A stretch of DNA of 64,000 nt, taken from assembly GCF_041355105.1 (NCBI RefSeq), contig NZ_JBFUPK010000002.1, positions 1,618,037-1,682,036 of the forward strand. Direction: 5' to 3'. The notes under the pieces are model-generated. The model saw nothing but the letters and a program-made list of their open reading frames with translations. It made no database searches and was not told the DNA's origin. The position numbers and the translations under genes are program-made. Positions 16,835-25,430 of the stretch are shown in pieces. The DNA is from Terriglobus sp. RCC_193 (lineage in GTDB: Bacteria; Acidobacteriota; Terriglobia; Terriglobales; Acidobacteriaceae). Each line of letters opens with the position of its first letter. Within the stretch, counting starts at the first letter, position 1.

Positions 16835-17281
16835 ATGTTTTTCAAAAAGAAGACCGAGAAGCGCAGCTTCAACGATGTTCTATCCGCGCTGGGTTCGCAG
16901 AAGTTTGATGTTGCACAGGGCGGCGGCGGTTCGGGAACGTATCGCGTTTCGAAGTATGGTGTGGCCGCGGAGATCCGGCCAAGTTCTGCCGTGAACGAAA
17001 AGATTGTGCCTGCGCCCGCACCGGCCGAGATTGTGTCCCGGGCCGGATGGGTGCTGAACGGGCAGATTGCGAGCCTGTTGGACAAGGGGTATCAGAAGTT
17101 TCTGAAAGCCGGAAAGCTGGAAATTGTGGCCACGGCGGACCATCTGCGTGCGATTCACCAGTTCCAGCAGGAGTTGGACGAGGCTGCAGGCGCGACCATG
17201 CTGTACAACGAAAGCCTGGGCACCACCAGCGACAAGTACATGTACGATCGCGTGGCCGGGCGTGAAGTGCATTCGCACTAG
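16835..17281 (+). CDS. conserved protein of unknown function
   Basis: 148 residues from the ATG at 16835, with GAGGA six bases upstream. Earlier in-frame ATGs at 16748 and 16805 lack an SD. The basic start MFFKKKTEKRSFNDVL is followed by a glycine stretch, a region rich in Pro/Ala, and a helical C-terminal half (GQIASLLDKGYQKFLKAGKLEIVATADHLRAIHQFQQ). There is no signal peptide or membrane segment and no family was recognised. The pattern suggests a cytoplasmic adaptor-like protein. It is a single gene closed by a textbook terminator. Confidence 0.7.
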   Translation: MFFKKKTEKRSFNDVLSALGSQKFDVAQGGGGSGTYRVSKYGVAAEIRPSSAVNEKIVPAPAPAEIVSRAGWVLNGQIASLLDKGYQKFLKAGKLEIVATADHLRAIHQFQQELDEAAGATMLYNESLGTTSDKYMYDRVAGREVHSH

Positions 17282-17298
17282 ATCCTTTGTTTTGAGGA

Positions 17299-17330
17299 GG
17301 CCGGGGCTTTTGCTCCGGCCTTTTTGTTTT
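17299..17330 (+). terminator. rho-independent terminator
   Basis: GGCCGGGGC (17299-17307) pairs with GCTCCGGCC (17312-17320), including one G-U pair, around TTTT and is followed by TTTTTGTTTT. It ends the gene at 16835-17281. Confidence 0.9.
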
Positions 17331-17612
17331 GGGTGATGTTCCCTCAGCGGCTGAAGCCGCTTGTTTCGGGGAACTCTTTACGGCAGGGCTGAAGCCCTAC
17401 CCTTCCGAAGGAAGACGCACTTACGTGCGTTGGAGCTTCGCTTTGCGAAGCTGGGTTGGGTTCGTGGCTGGAAGGTTGTAGGGACTTTGGCAGGATGAGA
17501 GTTCGTCGGGATTCTTCCCCTTCGACAGGCTCAGGGGCAGAATGACGGCCTTTGGTTGTTGGAGCTTCGTTGGACGTACTTCGTCCGTACGAGCTTCGCT
17601 GATCGCGCTTTG

Positions 17613-17641
17613 CAGGTTAGCTTCGCGAACCTGGGGCACCC
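17613..17641 (+). repeat. REP-like palindrome, GGGGCACCC tail
   Basis: The same 29 bases as at 3972-4000: CAGGTT/AACCTG arms, AGCTTCGCG loop, GGGGCACCC tail. The similarity continues for about 100 bases downstream. Confidence 0.75.
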
Positions 17642-17697
17642 GGTTCTTTGGCTGGTGGTTTGTTTTGGGTTTCCTGGTGCGTTGTAGAGGGTGTGGA

Positions 17698-17743
17698 GGA
17701 ATGCAGGTCCTTCAGCTCCGCTTCGCTTCGTTCAGGATGACGA
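17698..17743 (-). repeat. dispersed element AATGCAGGTC...CAGGATGAC
   Basis: Nearly identical to 4058-4103 and at the same distance (85 versus 86 nt) from the preceding REP-like hairpin. Its right end is the first unit of the 34-nt tandem array. Confidence 0.75.
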
Positions 17744-17842
17744 CGGTCGTAGAGCTTCGCTTCGTTCAGGATGACGACGGTCGTAGAGCTTCACTTCGTT
17801 CAGGGACGACGGTCGTAGAGCCTTACTTCGTTCAGGATGACG
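17721..17842 (+). repeat. about 34-nt imperfect tandem repeat, four units
   Basis: The word TTCAGG recurs at 17731, 17765, 17799 and 17831 (period 34, 34, 32), each within CTTCGTTCAGGATGACGACG followed by GTCGTAGAGCTTC. It was formed by local duplication of the end of the preceding dispersed element. Confidence 0.8.
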
Positions 17843-18041
17843 GTCATTGAGCGTATGAGCTTCGCTGGGTTTGGCCGCTACAGCTTCGGCGAATGACGGC
17901 CCTTGATTGTTGGAGCTTTCGTCCGTATGAGCTTCGGTGGGTCATGCGGAGAAGTTGGCGCTTACGCAGAATGGGAGGCTTGCGGTATCCTTCGTCTGCC
18001 TCTTCCGGGGCGTTTTGATTTCCTTTCTGCGGAGTTCTGCT

Positions 18042-18929
18042 ATGACGATGAGTTGTGTTCGCGGCCTTGCGCTTGGCATGGCTTTCAGTGTGGGACTGGC
18101 AGGGAACATCGCGTCGGCGCAGGTGCTGATTGGCGATGAGAAATCGCAGCCGGAGAGCCTGACCGTGGCGCCGGGCGGAACGCTGTACGTGGGCAGCGCG
18201 AGTTCGCCGTTTGTGTACAAGGTGGCACCGGGGGCGAAGACCGCGGAGAAGTTTGTGGACGCGAGCGCCGAAGGGCCGGGGACGTTCTTCTTTGGCATGT
18301 TGGCGGACGGCGCAACGAATACGCTTTGGACGTGCCAGTTGACGCCAGTGCCGAACACGCGTCCTGCGCTGCGGCATACGGCACTGCGTGGGTTTGACCT
18401 GAAGACGGGCACGCAGAAATTGCGTTGGGACCTGCCGGGCGATAACACCACCTGCAATGACTTTGCGATTGGCCCGGACAAGGCGCTGTACATCACGGAC
18501 ACCTCTGTGGGCAGGATTTACCGGCTGGCTCCGGGCGCGTCGACTGCAGAGCTGTTTTCTGACCATCGCGTGCTGAACGGCATTGATGGCATCACGTTTC
18601 TGGATGGCGTGCTGTACATCAACAACGTGTTCTTCAACAAGCTGTACCGGATTCCGGTGGATGCAAACGGCAAGCCCGGAGCGCCGGTGGATATCTGGAT
18701 GGACCAGCCGGTGAAGGGGCCGGATGGTATGCGCGCGGCAAATGGAAAAATTTACGTGGCGGCGAATGGCAGCGGCATGGTGGCGGCGTTGACGATTGAC
18801 GGCGATCGCGCGCATGTGACGGTGATCAAGGATGGATTGAAGACGCCGACCGGCGTTGAGGCTGCGGGCGATACGCTCTGGATTGCTGAACGTGGCGCCG
18901 GGAAGGCAGTGCCGGTTTCGTTGAAGTAG
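18042..18929 (+). CDS. exported SMP-30/gluconolactonase-like beta-propeller
   Basis: 295 residues from the ATG at 18042, which has GCGGAG seven bases upstream. The longer frame from 17937 reads through repeat sequence. A signal peptide (GLALGMAFSVGLAGNIASAQ) is followed by repeated blades with D-x-x-L-Y-hydrophobic patterns (GTLYVGSASS, NTLWTC, KALYITDTSVGRIYRLAPG, GVLYINNVFFNKLYRI, GKIYVAANG, DTLWIAERGAGKAV). This resembles SMP-30/strictosidine-synthase-like six-bladed propellers, probably periplasmic. Enzyme activity and substrate are unknown. It stands alone between repeats. Confidence 0.75.
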   Translation: MTMSCVRGLALGMAFSVGLAGNIASAQVLIGDEKSQPESLTVAPGGTLYVGSASSPFVYKVAPGAKTAEKFVDASAEGPGTFFFGMLADGATNTLWTCQLTPVPNTRPALRHTALRGFDLKTGTQKLRWDLPGDNTTCNDFAIGPDKALYITDTSVGRIYRLAPGASTAELFSDHRVLNGIDGITFLDGVLYINNVFFNKLYRIPVDANGKPGAPVDIWMDQPVKGPDGMRAANGKIYVAANGSGMVAALTIDGDRAHVTVIKDGLKTPTGVEAAGDTLWIAERGAGKAVPVSLK

Positions 18930-18950
18930 TTGATTGGATATTGGATAAAC

Positions 18951-18982
18951 CCACGTCTCAAAATCGAGACGTGGGGCACCCT
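18951..18982 (+). repeat. REP palindrome (ACGTCTC) with GGGGCACCC tail
   Basis: CCCACGTCTC and GAGACGTGGG arms around AAAATC, then GGGGCACCC. Located 22 bp after the stop of the beta-propeller gene, where it could also end transcription. Confidence 0.85.
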
Positions 18983-19039
18983 GCGAATGCAGCGAATCAG
19001 GTGGTTTGACCTGCTCCGGTAGAATCAGGGGAGCCATTT

Positions 19040-20722
19040 TTGATCTGCGGAGCAATGCTTCTGTTCACCTCAATGCCCACCCTTGTCCTGACTCTGCTGT
19101 TTCAGCAGCAGCACGGTCTTCAGCATTATTGGAAGACCCACTACATGCAGAACACGTTCAAGGGCATGTATCACTGGAACGGCTTCGATATTGCGTTGCT
19201 GATCCCTTATTTCATTGTGATGGTGATCCTGGCGTTTTACGGCATCCACCGCTATCAGTTGGTGTGGCTGTACTTCCGCAACAAGAAGAAGGAAGCGACG
19301 AGCAAGAATGCCCCGATGCAGTTTGCGGAGAGCGAACTGCCGTTTGTGACCGTCCAGTTGCCCATCTTCAATGAGCAGTATGTGGTGGATCGGCTGGTGG
19401 ATGCGTGCTGCCGGATTGAGTATCCGCGCGATCGGTTTGAGATCCAGGTGCTGGATGACTCCACCGATGAGACGCACGAGGTAGCGGCGGAGATTGTGCG
19501 CAAGTATGCGGAAGGCACAGCAGGTCTGCCGCCACAGCCGATTTACTATCTGCATCGCACGGACCGTCATGGCTACAAGGCTGGCGCGCTGGATGCGGGA
19601 TTGAAGACGGCGAAAGGTGAACTGATTGCGATCTTCGACGCGGACTTTGTGCCGCCGACGGATTGGTTGCATAAGGTGATTAACCATTTTGCAGAGCCGG
19701 GCGTGGGTATGGTGCAGACGCGCTGGACGCATCTGAACCGCAACTACAGCTTCCTGACACAGGTGGAAGCGATTCTGCTGGATGGTCACTTTGTGCTGGA
19801 GCATGGCGGACGTTCGCGTGCGGGTGTGTTCTTCAACTTCAACGGTACGGCGGGTGCGTGGCGTCGCACGGCGATTGATGAAGCTGGCGGATGGCAGCAT
19901 GACACGCTGACCGAAGATACGGACCTGAGCTATCGTGCGCAATTGAAGGGATGGAAGTTCAAGTATCTGCAGGATGTGGAATGCCCGGCGGAACTGCCCA
20001 TTGAGATGACTGCGTTCAAGACGCAGCAGGCGCGCTGGGCCAAGGGATTGATCCAGACCGGCAAGAAGATTCTGCCGCGTGTGTTGGCCAGCGATGCGCC
20101 GAAGCATACGAAGCTGGAGGCGTGGTATCACCTGACGGCGAACATCAGTTATCCGCTGATGATTATCCTCAGCGTGCTGCTGATGCCGGCGATGATTATC
20201 CGTTCGTGGCAGGGCTGGGTGCAGATGTTGTTGATCGACTTTCCGCTGTTCATGGCGAGCACGATGTCGATCTCAAGTTTCTACCTGGTCAGCCAGAAAG
20301 AACTTTTCCCGAAGACCTGGTACAAGACGTTTCTCTATCTGCCGTTTCTGATGGCGTTGGGTGTTGGCCTGACCATTACGAATACCAAGGCTGTGATGGA
20401 GGCGCTGTTCGGCGTGCAGAGCGCCTTTGCGCGTACGCCGAAGTATCGCGTGCAGAAGAAGGGCGAGAAGAATCTGGCGGCGAAGAAGTATCGCAAGCGG
20501 CTGGGTATTATTCCGTGGATCGAGCTGGCCATTGGCTGCTATTTCGCATTCACGGTCTGGTATGCGGTGAGCAGCGAGAACTATTTCACGGTGCCGTTCC
20601 TGCTGCTGTTTGTGCTGGGGTATTGGTACACCGGATTACTGAGCCTGCTGCAAGGGCGTTTTGAACGCGGCGGGAATCCGAGTGCAGAACTGCATGAGAA
20701 GCCGTATCCTGTGGGCATCTGA
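19040..20722 (+). CDS. membrane glycosyltransferase, GT2 (cellulose/mannan synthase-like)
   Basis: 560 residues. TTG at 19040 has GGGGAG seven bases upstream, and ATG at 19055 is an alternative. An N-terminal helix (IALLIPYFIVMVILAFYGI) leads to a GT-A domain with PIFNEQYVVDRLVDAC, DDSTDET, DRHGYKAGALDAG, DADF, TEDTDLSYRAQLKGW and QQARWAKG, which give the D, DxD, TED and QxxRW motifs of processive beta-glycosyltransferases. Four or more helices follow. The overall form resembles CslA-type mannan/glucan synthases and ceramide glucosyltransferases. It probably makes or exports a cell-surface polysaccharide from a nucleotide sugar. No PilZ domain was seen. A small 4-TM protein follows by 23 bp. 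Confidence 0.88.
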   Translation: MICGAMLLFTSMPTLVLTLLFQQQHGLQHYWKTHYMQNTFKGMYHWNGFDIALLIPYFIVMVILAFYGIHRYQLVWLYFRNKKKEATSKNAPMQFAESELPFVTVQLPIFNEQYVVDRLVDACCRIEYPRDRFEIQVLDDSTDETHEVAAEIVRKYAEGTAGLPPQPIYYLHRTDRHGYKAGALDAGLKTAKGELIAIFDADFVPPTDWLHKVINHFAEPGVGMVQTRWTHLNRNYSFLTQVEAILLDGHFVLEHGGRSRAGVFFNFNGTAGAWRRTAIDEAGGWQHDTLTEDTDLSYRAQLKGWKFKYLQDVECPAELPIEMTAFKTQQARWAKGLIQTGKKILPRVLASDAPKHTKLEAWYHLTANISYPLMIILSVLLMPAMIIRSWQGWVQMLLIDFPLFMASTMSISSFYLVSQKELFPKTWYKTFLYLPFLMALGVGLTITNTKAVMEALFGVQSAFARTPKYRVQKKGEKNLAAKKYRKRLGIIPWIELAIGCYFAFTVWYAVSSENYFTVPFLLLFVLGYWYTGLLSLLQGRFERGGNPSAELHEKPYPVGI

Positions 20723-20745
20723 AAAATAGCGTTTGGGAGGGCTCC

Positions 20746-21120
20746 ATGTTCACGGCGTTTGCAGGCATTGTGTTTGGATATCTGGCCGCGATTACAGTGC
20801 ATATTCTGCTGGGCCTTCTGATTGCGCGTGAAGGCCGCGGTGTGCTGACGGACGGTGCGCGGATGAGCCGTGCGTACTATACGCAGCTTGGGCTTTCGTG
20901 GGTGGTGGCGGGTGCCGCCGGGGCCTGCGTGGGGCTGATCTTCCTGTCAGAGCTGCCGATGGCTGCGATTACGCTGACGGCGATTGCGGCGCTCCTTTGC
21001 TTCGCGATGATTCGCGCACGGAACAAGGCTCCGCATCAGCAGACGGCGGGTGACACGTTGCTGCTGATGCTGTGTGTGCTGGTGGGAACTGCGGTGCCTG
21101 CGTATTTGCAGTTGAGCTAA
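20746..21120 (+). CDS. small four-helix membrane protein
   Basis: 124 residues. The ATG has the SD GGGAGG. Four membrane segments are evident: AGIVFGYLAAITVHILLGLL, LGLSWVVAGAAGACVGLIFL, ITLTAIAALLCFAMI and TLLLMLCVLVGTAVPAYL. No family was recognised. It sits between the GT2 glycosyltransferase and a TIM-barrel protein with 19-23 bp gaps, so an operon is likely. A helper role in polysaccharide export is possible but unproven. Confidence 0.75.
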   Translation: MFTAFAGIVFGYLAAITVHILLGLLIAREGRGVLTDGARMSRAYYTQLGLSWVVAGAAGACVGLIFLSELPMAAITLTAIAALLCFAMIRARNKAPHQQTAGDTLLLMLCVLVGTAVPAYLQLS

Positions 21121-21139
21121 ACGTTCGCAGGAGAACAGC

Positions 21140-22096
21140 ATGTTGAATCGGCGGCAAGTCGTGAAGGGAATGGGCGCTGCAGCATCGCTGCTGTCCATGC
21201 CATCGTGGGCATTGGAAGCAGGCGGCGTGCCGCTTGGATTGCAGACGTATACCTTTCACAATGTGCGGCAGGGTGGGTTGCAGGCCATCGATACCATTTT
21301 GGATGGCACGCGCCAGTTGAAAGTAAACCTGCTGGAGCTATGGGCGCCGCAGGCGGAGCCGTTTGCGTTGCCCGTGCGTTACTGGTCGCCGTGGAGTGGT
21401 GCGCAGACGCAGCCTGTCGAGCAGCTTTCGCAAGCCGAACGGGATAGCCGGAGAAGTGCGGTGCGGGCGTGGCGGACCAATACTCCGGCCAACTATTTCA
21501 CGGAGATTCTGCACCGCTTCTACACGACGCGCGTGAATCTGTTTGCCTACAACTACAGCTTTGAACCGACGATGAACGATGCGGAAATTGAGCACGGTTT
21601 TCTGGCGGCGAAAGCACTCCATGTGAAGTTGATTACAGCCTCCAGCAAAGTCTCCGTGGCAAAGCGAGTGGCTCCATTTGCAGAGAAGCATGGCATTACA
21701 GTGGCGTTTCACAACCATGCGGTGACGAAGGATCCGGACGACCTGGCGAGCATGGATCACTTCCACCAGGTGCTGCGGATGTCGTCGATGTTTCGTATCA
21801 ACCTGGACATTGCGCATTATGCGTCAAGCGGTTTTGATGCTGTAGCTGCGCTGGAAGAGCTGCATCCGAAGATTACGAATCTGCATGTGCATGACCGTAT
21901 GGCGAACGATGGGAAGAGTGTTCCTTATGGTGAAGGTGTCGTGCCGGTGAAGCAGGTGCTGAAGATGAATCGCGATCGCGGATGGAAGCTTCCGTGCTTC
22001 TATGAACTGGAGTACGTGGGTGCCGATGGGCGCGATGTGATCGCGGAAACGCGGCGTGAATTGGATTATGAAGTGCGCGTGTTGCGCGAGAAGTAG
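21140..22096 (+). CDS. exported sugar phosphate isomerase/epimerase-like TIM barrel
   Basis: 318 residues. The N-terminus NRRQVVKGMGAAASLLSM is a twin-arginine type signal. The body matches the AP_endonuc_2 / xylose isomerase-like TIM barrel: LGLQTYTFHNV, KVNLLELWAP, NLFAYNYSFEP, TVAFHNHAV, RINLDIAHYASSG, ITNLHVHDRMAND and CFYELEYVG. The His, Glu and Asp residues in these motifs are the usual metal ligands. It probably isomerises or epimerises a sugar outside the cytoplasm, like other exported members in soil bacteria. Substrate unknown. It is the third gene of the 19040-22096 group. Confidence 0.83.
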   Translation: MLNRRQVVKGMGAAASLLSMPSWALEAGGVPLGLQTYTFHNVRQGGLQAIDTILDGTRQLKVNLLELWAPQAEPFALPVRYWSPWSGAQTQPVEQLSQAERDSRRSAVRAWRTNTPANYFTEILHRFYTTRVNLFAYNYSFEPTMNDAEIEHGFLAAKALHVKLITASSKVSVAKRVAPFAEKHGITVAFHNHAVTKDPDDLASMDHFHQVLRMSSMFRINLDIAHYASSGFDAVAALEELHPKITNLHVHDRMANDGKSVPYGEGVVPVKQVLKMNRDRGWKLPCFYELEYVGADGRDVIAETRRELDYEVRVLREK

Positions 22097-22130
22097 ATTT
22101 GCTGTCCCTGCGGCATTCTCGTGGCACAGA

Positions 22131-22188
22131 GGAATGCAGGTCCCCTTCGCTTCGCTCGAGGGCATGCTTCGTTTCGCTCAGGATGACG
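22131..22188 (-). repeat. dispersed element AATGCAGGTC...CAGGATGAC
   Basis: AATGCAGGTCCCCTTCGCTT at the left, CTCGAGGGCATGC inside and CTCAGGATGACGAC at the right. The same longer form with the CTCGAGGGCATGC insert occurs in the opposite direction at 59762-59829. Confidence 0.75.
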
Positions 22189-22210
22189 ACATTCGGTTGT
22201 ATGCAACAAA

Positions 22211-22242
22211 GGGCATGGCTTCCGCCATGCCCTTGTTCTTTT
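22211..22242. terminator. terminator between convergent genes
   Basis: GGGCATGGC (22211-22219) pairs perfectly with GCCATGCCC (22224-22232) around TTCC, followed by TTGTTCTTTT on the plus strand. It serves the TIM-barrel gene and probably also the convergent alcohol dehydrogenase gene, since AAC/TTTGTT lies on the other side. Confidence 0.85.
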
Positions 22243-22256
22243 AAGGTTGTTGTGGC

Positions 22257-23303
22257 TTAGTTCTTCAGCGAATCGAGGTCGATGACGAAGCGGTAGCGTA
22301 CGTCGCTCTTCAACATGCGCTCGTAGGCCTCGTTGATGTAGTCGGCCTTGATGACTTCGATGTCGCTGACGATGTTGTGACGGCCGCAGAAGTCGAGCAT
22401 TTCCTGCGTCTCTTCAATCGAGCCGATCATGGAACCGGCGAGTGATTTGCGGTTGATGATGAGGCCGAAGGAATTGACCTGCGAATTGCCTTCCGGTGCG
22501 CCGACCAGAACCATGGTGCTGTCTTTCTTCAGCATGGCAAGGTACGGCGTGAAGTCCATCGATACACCCACGGTGCTGATGATGAGGTCGAAGCTGTTGC
22601 CGAGCTTCTTCACCGTTTCCGGATCGTTCATGGAGTAGAACTCGTCTGCGCCGAGTTTCTTCGCGTCCTCTGCCTTCTTCATGCTCTGGCTCAGCACCGT
22701 GACATGTGCGCCCAGGGCGTGCGCCAGCTTGACGCCCATGTGGCCGAGGCCACCAAGGCCGACGATGGCCACACGCTTGCCGGGGCCTGCGTTCCAGTGC
22801 TTCAGCGGGCTGTACAGTGTGATGCCTGCGCAGAGCAGCGGTGATGCTGCATCGAGCGGCAGGTTCTCCGGGATGCGCAGGACGTAGTTCTCGTCGACGA
22901 CGACGTGATCGGAGTAGCCGCCGTAGGTGGGGGCGCCCTGCTTGTCGAGTCCGTTGTAGGTGAGGGTGATGCCGTTCTGGCAATAGTTGTCGTCGCCCGC
23001 GGTGCATTCAATACAGGTGCGACAGCTATCGACGAAACAGCCTACGCCGACATGGTCGCCCACTTTGAAGTGCGTGACGGCGGAGCCGATGGCGCGGACG
23101 ACGCCTGCGATCTCATGGCCGGGCACCATGGGGAAGATGCCGCCGCCCCATTCGTCGCGTGCCTGATGCAGATCGGAGTGGCAGATGCCGCAGAATTTGA
23201 TGTCGATGACTACGTCGTTCGGGCCGGGTTCGCGGCGTTCAAACGAAAAGGGGCCAAGGGGTGTCTTTGCCGACTGCGCGGCGTAACCGGATGCCTGTGA
23301 CAT
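22257..23303 (-). CDS. zinc-dependent NAD(P) alcohol dehydrogenase (YahK/CAD type)
   Basis: 348 residues from the ATG at 23303, with AGGAG upstream. The long frame to 23504 reads through two REP elements and is not coding. The catalytic zinc site is [10 protein letters not shown] and [10 protein letters not shown], and the structural zinc site is [15 protein letters not shown]. The Rossmann motif is [13 protein letters not shown]. The sequence resembles cinnamyl-alcohol-dehydrogenase-like aldehyde reductases such as YahK, which reduce many aldehydes with NADPH. It is cytoplasmic. It follows no obvious pathway partner, and its upstream region holds two palindromic repeats and part of the menG 3' flank. 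Confidence 0.92.
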   Translation of the reverse strand: MSQASGYAAQSAKTPLGPFSFERREPGPNDVVIDIKFCGICHSDLHQARDEWGGGIFPMVPGHEIAGVVRAIGSAVTHFKVGDHVGVGCFVDSCRTCIECTAGDDNYCQNGITLTYNGLDKQGAPTYGGYSDHVVVDENYVLRIPENLPLDAASPLLCAGITLYSPLKHWNAGPGKRVAIVGLGGLGHMGVKLAHALGAHVTVLSQSMKKAEDAKKLGADEFYSMNDPETVKKLGNSFDLIISTVGVSMDFTPYLAMLKKDSTMVLVGAPEGNSQVNSFGLIINRKSLAGSMIGSIEETQEMLDFCGRHNIVSDIEVIKADYINEAYERMLKSDVRYRFVIDLDSLKN

Positions 23304-23413
23304 CGTGATGCTCCTGTGCTGTGTTGATTGAAATCGCCGTGGGTCCCCGGCTCGTTGAATTGGATGCAGTACACGGTGCCGTGGATGCGCGGTTCGCGCT
23401 TTCGCGCGAATAT

Positions 23414-23443
23414 CCAGGTGAGCTTCATGCACCTGGGGCACCC
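23414..23443 (+). repeat. REP-like palindrome, CCAGGT arms, GGGGCACCC tail
   Basis: CCAGGT/ACCTGG arms around GAGCTTCATGC, then GGGGCACCC. It is a variant of the hairpin at 3972 and 17613 and lies 31 bp from an ACGTCTC-type palindrome in the same orientation. Confidence 0.75.
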
Positions 23444-23474
23444 AAAGTATCGAGGATGCGCGGGTTCGTGAACA

Positions 23475-23506
23475 CCCACGTCTCAAATGCGAGACGTGGG
23501 GCACCC
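23475..23506 (+). repeat. REP palindrome (ACGTCTC) with GGGGCACCC tail
   Basis: CCCACGTCTC and GAGACGTGGG arms around AAATGC, then GGGGCACCC. It ends 5 bp from the menG stop codon. Confidence 0.85.
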
Positions 23507-23510
23507 AATG

Positions 23511-24263
23511 TTACAAGGCGGTTGCAGACCAGAGGCCCGCGATGCCGAAAAGATATGGCTGCCAGCGCGTCGCTGTAAACGATGCGGTTTCCATCATGCG
23601 GAGGAAGTCTTTCGGAGCAGGGAAGCGTTCCACGCTGGCGGGGAGATACGCGTAGGAGTCCTGCGAGCCGGAGATGATGCCGCCGATGCGTGGCAGAACA
23701 TGGCGGAAGTAAAGGCGATACATCTGCTTCAGCGGCGCGGGCGGCATGGAGAAATCGAGGATGCCGATGCGTCCGCCGGGCTTGAGAACTCGGCGGATTT
23801 CGCGCAGGCCTGCGTTGTAATCCGTGAGATTGCGGAAGCCGAAGGCGCTGACGACGAGGTCGAGCGATGCGTCTTCGAGCGGCAGGTTCAGAGCGTCCGC
23901 CTCGATGAATTCGACGGGCTTGCCTTGCATCTTGATGCGGCCGCGTTCGATCATCTCGTGCGAGAAGTCGACGGCGAGTACGGGCTCAGAGTTTGCGGGA
24001 CGGCGTGCGAGGAGTGCTGCTGTCATGTCTGCGGTGCCGCAGCAGAGGTCGAGGACGCGTGATTGCGGCTGCTGCAATGTTGCGTCAAAGAAGCGCGCGG
24101 TGCTGTTCCACCAGACGCGGTCCATACCCATGCTCAGGATGTGATTGGCGCGGTCGTACTGCGGCGCAATCTCATCGAACATCTTTTGTACGGCGATGGC
24201 TGCTTCTTCGTCGGTGGTTGCGCCTTCGGGGCGTGCGCCCTTTGCGGCTTCCAGGGCGGTCAT
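23511..24263 (-). CDS. menG: demethylmenaquinone methyltransferase
   Basis: 250 residues. UbiE/MenG family: MFDEIAPQYDRANHILSMGMDRVWW at the N-terminus, SAM-binding VLDLCCGTADMTAAL, then SAFGFRNLTDYNAGLREIRRVLKPGG and a C-terminal DFSMPP. It methylates demethylmenaquinone with S-adenosylmethionine, the last step of menaquinone synthesis. Its ATG overlaps the TGA of aroB by 4 bp, so the shikimate-pathway enzyme and the quinone enzyme are translated together, which fits chorismate being the menaquinone precursor. Confidence 0.95.
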   Translation of the reverse strand: MTALEAAKGARPEGATTDEEAAIAVQKMFDEIAPQYDRANHILSMGMDRVWWNSTARFFDATLQQPQSRVLDLCCGTADMTAALLARRPANSEPVLAVDFSHEMIERGRIKMQGKPVEFIEADALNLPLEDASLDLVVSAFGFRNLTDYNAGLREIRRVLKPGGRIGILDFSMPPAPLKQMYRLYFRHVLPRIGGIISGSQDSYAYLPASVERFPAPKDFLRMMETASFTATRWQPYLFGIAGLWSATAL

Positions 24264-25375
24264 GCAGTCACCGCGTTGGCTGCGCGCATCTCCGCGAGCA
24301 TGGATTCGACGGCGGTGAGCAGTTCTGCTTCGGTGACGTCGCGCACGATGTCAACCGTGCCAATGCTGGTGGGCAGGATGAACGACAGCGTGCCGCTGCG
24401 CTTCTTTTTATCGGAGCCTGTGAGAGTAACGAGGCGCTGCGCGTCTGCTTCAAACGGTGGCAGAGGGCCGAAGGCGTGCACGAGTTTCGTGATGCGTGTA
24501 GCTGTTGCGTCATTGAGCAGGTTGCGCGATTGTGCGAGGCGAACAGCGGCGATCATGCCCCAACCGATGGCTTCGCCGTGCAGCAATTGTTTGTAGCCCG
24601 TGGCAGCTTCAATGGCGTGGCCCACGGTGTGGCCGAAGTTCAGGATCATGCGCAGGCCGCTCTCGCGCTCGTCGTTTTCCACGACGTCGGCCTTCATGCG
24701 GATGCTGGCTTCGATGACGGGCTGTAGCGCGGTGAGTTCGCCGTTGCGGATGGCTTCCGCGTTCGTTTCCATGAAGGCAAAGAGTTGCGGGTCGCGGATG
24801 ACTCCTGCTTTCACGCTTTCCTGTAATCCCGCGCGAAGTTCGCGTGGCGGGAGTGTGGAGAGCGTGTCGAGGTCCGCGAAGACGGCGAGCGGATGATAGA
24901 ACGCGCCGACCAGGTTCTTGCCTGCGGCGAGGTTTGCGCCGGTCTTGCCGCCTACTGAGGAATCGACCTGCGAGAGCAAGGTCGTTGGCACCTGGATGAA
25001 GGGCACACCGCGCATCCAGATGGCGGCGAGAAAGCCGGTCATGTCGCCGAGAACACCGCCGCCGAGCGCGACGAGAAGGGTGTCACGGTCGGCTCCGTGC
25101 TGTGCCAGTTCTTCCAGCAGGCGCTCGATGGTGGCCATGCGCTTATGCTGCTCGCCTGCGGGGATGGTCAGCGTGGTGACGGGCTTGTTGAGCGCGAGGA
25201 AGCCGTTGCGAACGGGCTCGCCCCAGAGGCGGTCAATCTCCGGCGAAGTGACGATGAAGACCTGCGAGATTTTCTTTGCGAGTGGAACTGTCTGCTCTGC
25301 GATGGATGCGAGGAGGTTGCGGCCCACATGGACGGTGTAGCTTGCGGACGCAGCTTCAACACGGATATCGCTCAT
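24260..25375 (-). CDS. aroB: 3-dehydroquinate synthase
   Basis: 371 residues from the ATG at 25375. The longer frame to 25549 has no family match at its N-terminus. It converts DAHP to 3-dehydroquinate, the second step of the shikimate pathway, using NAD and a divalent metal. Signatures: GEQHKRMATIERLLEEL, GGGVLGDMTGFLAAIWMRG, QVPTTLLSQVDSSVGGKTG and the metal-binding LNFGHTVGHAIE. It is upstream of menG with a 4-bp overlap. Its start is 55 bp from the divergent alpha-galactosidase gene. Confidence 0.96.
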   Translation of the reverse strand: MSDIRVEAASASYTVHVGRNLLASIAEQTVPLAKKISQVFIVTSPEIDRLWGEPVRNGFLALNKPVTTLTIPAGEQHKRMATIERLLEELAQHGADRDTLLVALGGGVLGDMTGFLAAIWMRGVPFIQVPTTLLSQVDSSVGGKTGANLAAGKNLVGAFYHPLAVFADLDTLSTLPPRELRAGLQESVKAGVIRDPQLFAFMETNAEAIRNGELTALQPVIEASIRMKADVVENDERESGLRMILNFGHTVGHAIEAATGYKQLLHGEAIGWGMIAAVRLAQSRNLLNDATATRITKLVHAFGPLPPFEADAQRLVTLTGSDKKKRSGTLSFILPTSIGTVDIVRDVTEAELLTAVESMLAEMRAANAVTA

Positions 25376-25430
25376 ACATTGATTATCGCAGGGTCGCCAG
25401 CGGGGTGTGGGGCGCGATAAAGTGGCTGAC

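Larger units (their letters stand above)
17331..18041. other. gene-free repeat mosaic, second copy
   Basis: No coding sequence. The same modules as at 3.9-4.4 kb recur in the same order: TTACGGCAGGGCTGAAG (17378-17418), a CTCAGGGGCAGAATGACGG fragment (about 17515-17546), REP-like hairpin with GGGGCACCC (17613-17641), AATGCAGGTCC...CAGGATGACG element (17698-17743), then a tandem array of about 34-nt units (17721-17842) and further GAGCTTCG words to about 17935. The final 100 bases lead to the beta-propeller gene at 18042 and may hold its promoter. Confidence 0.8.
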
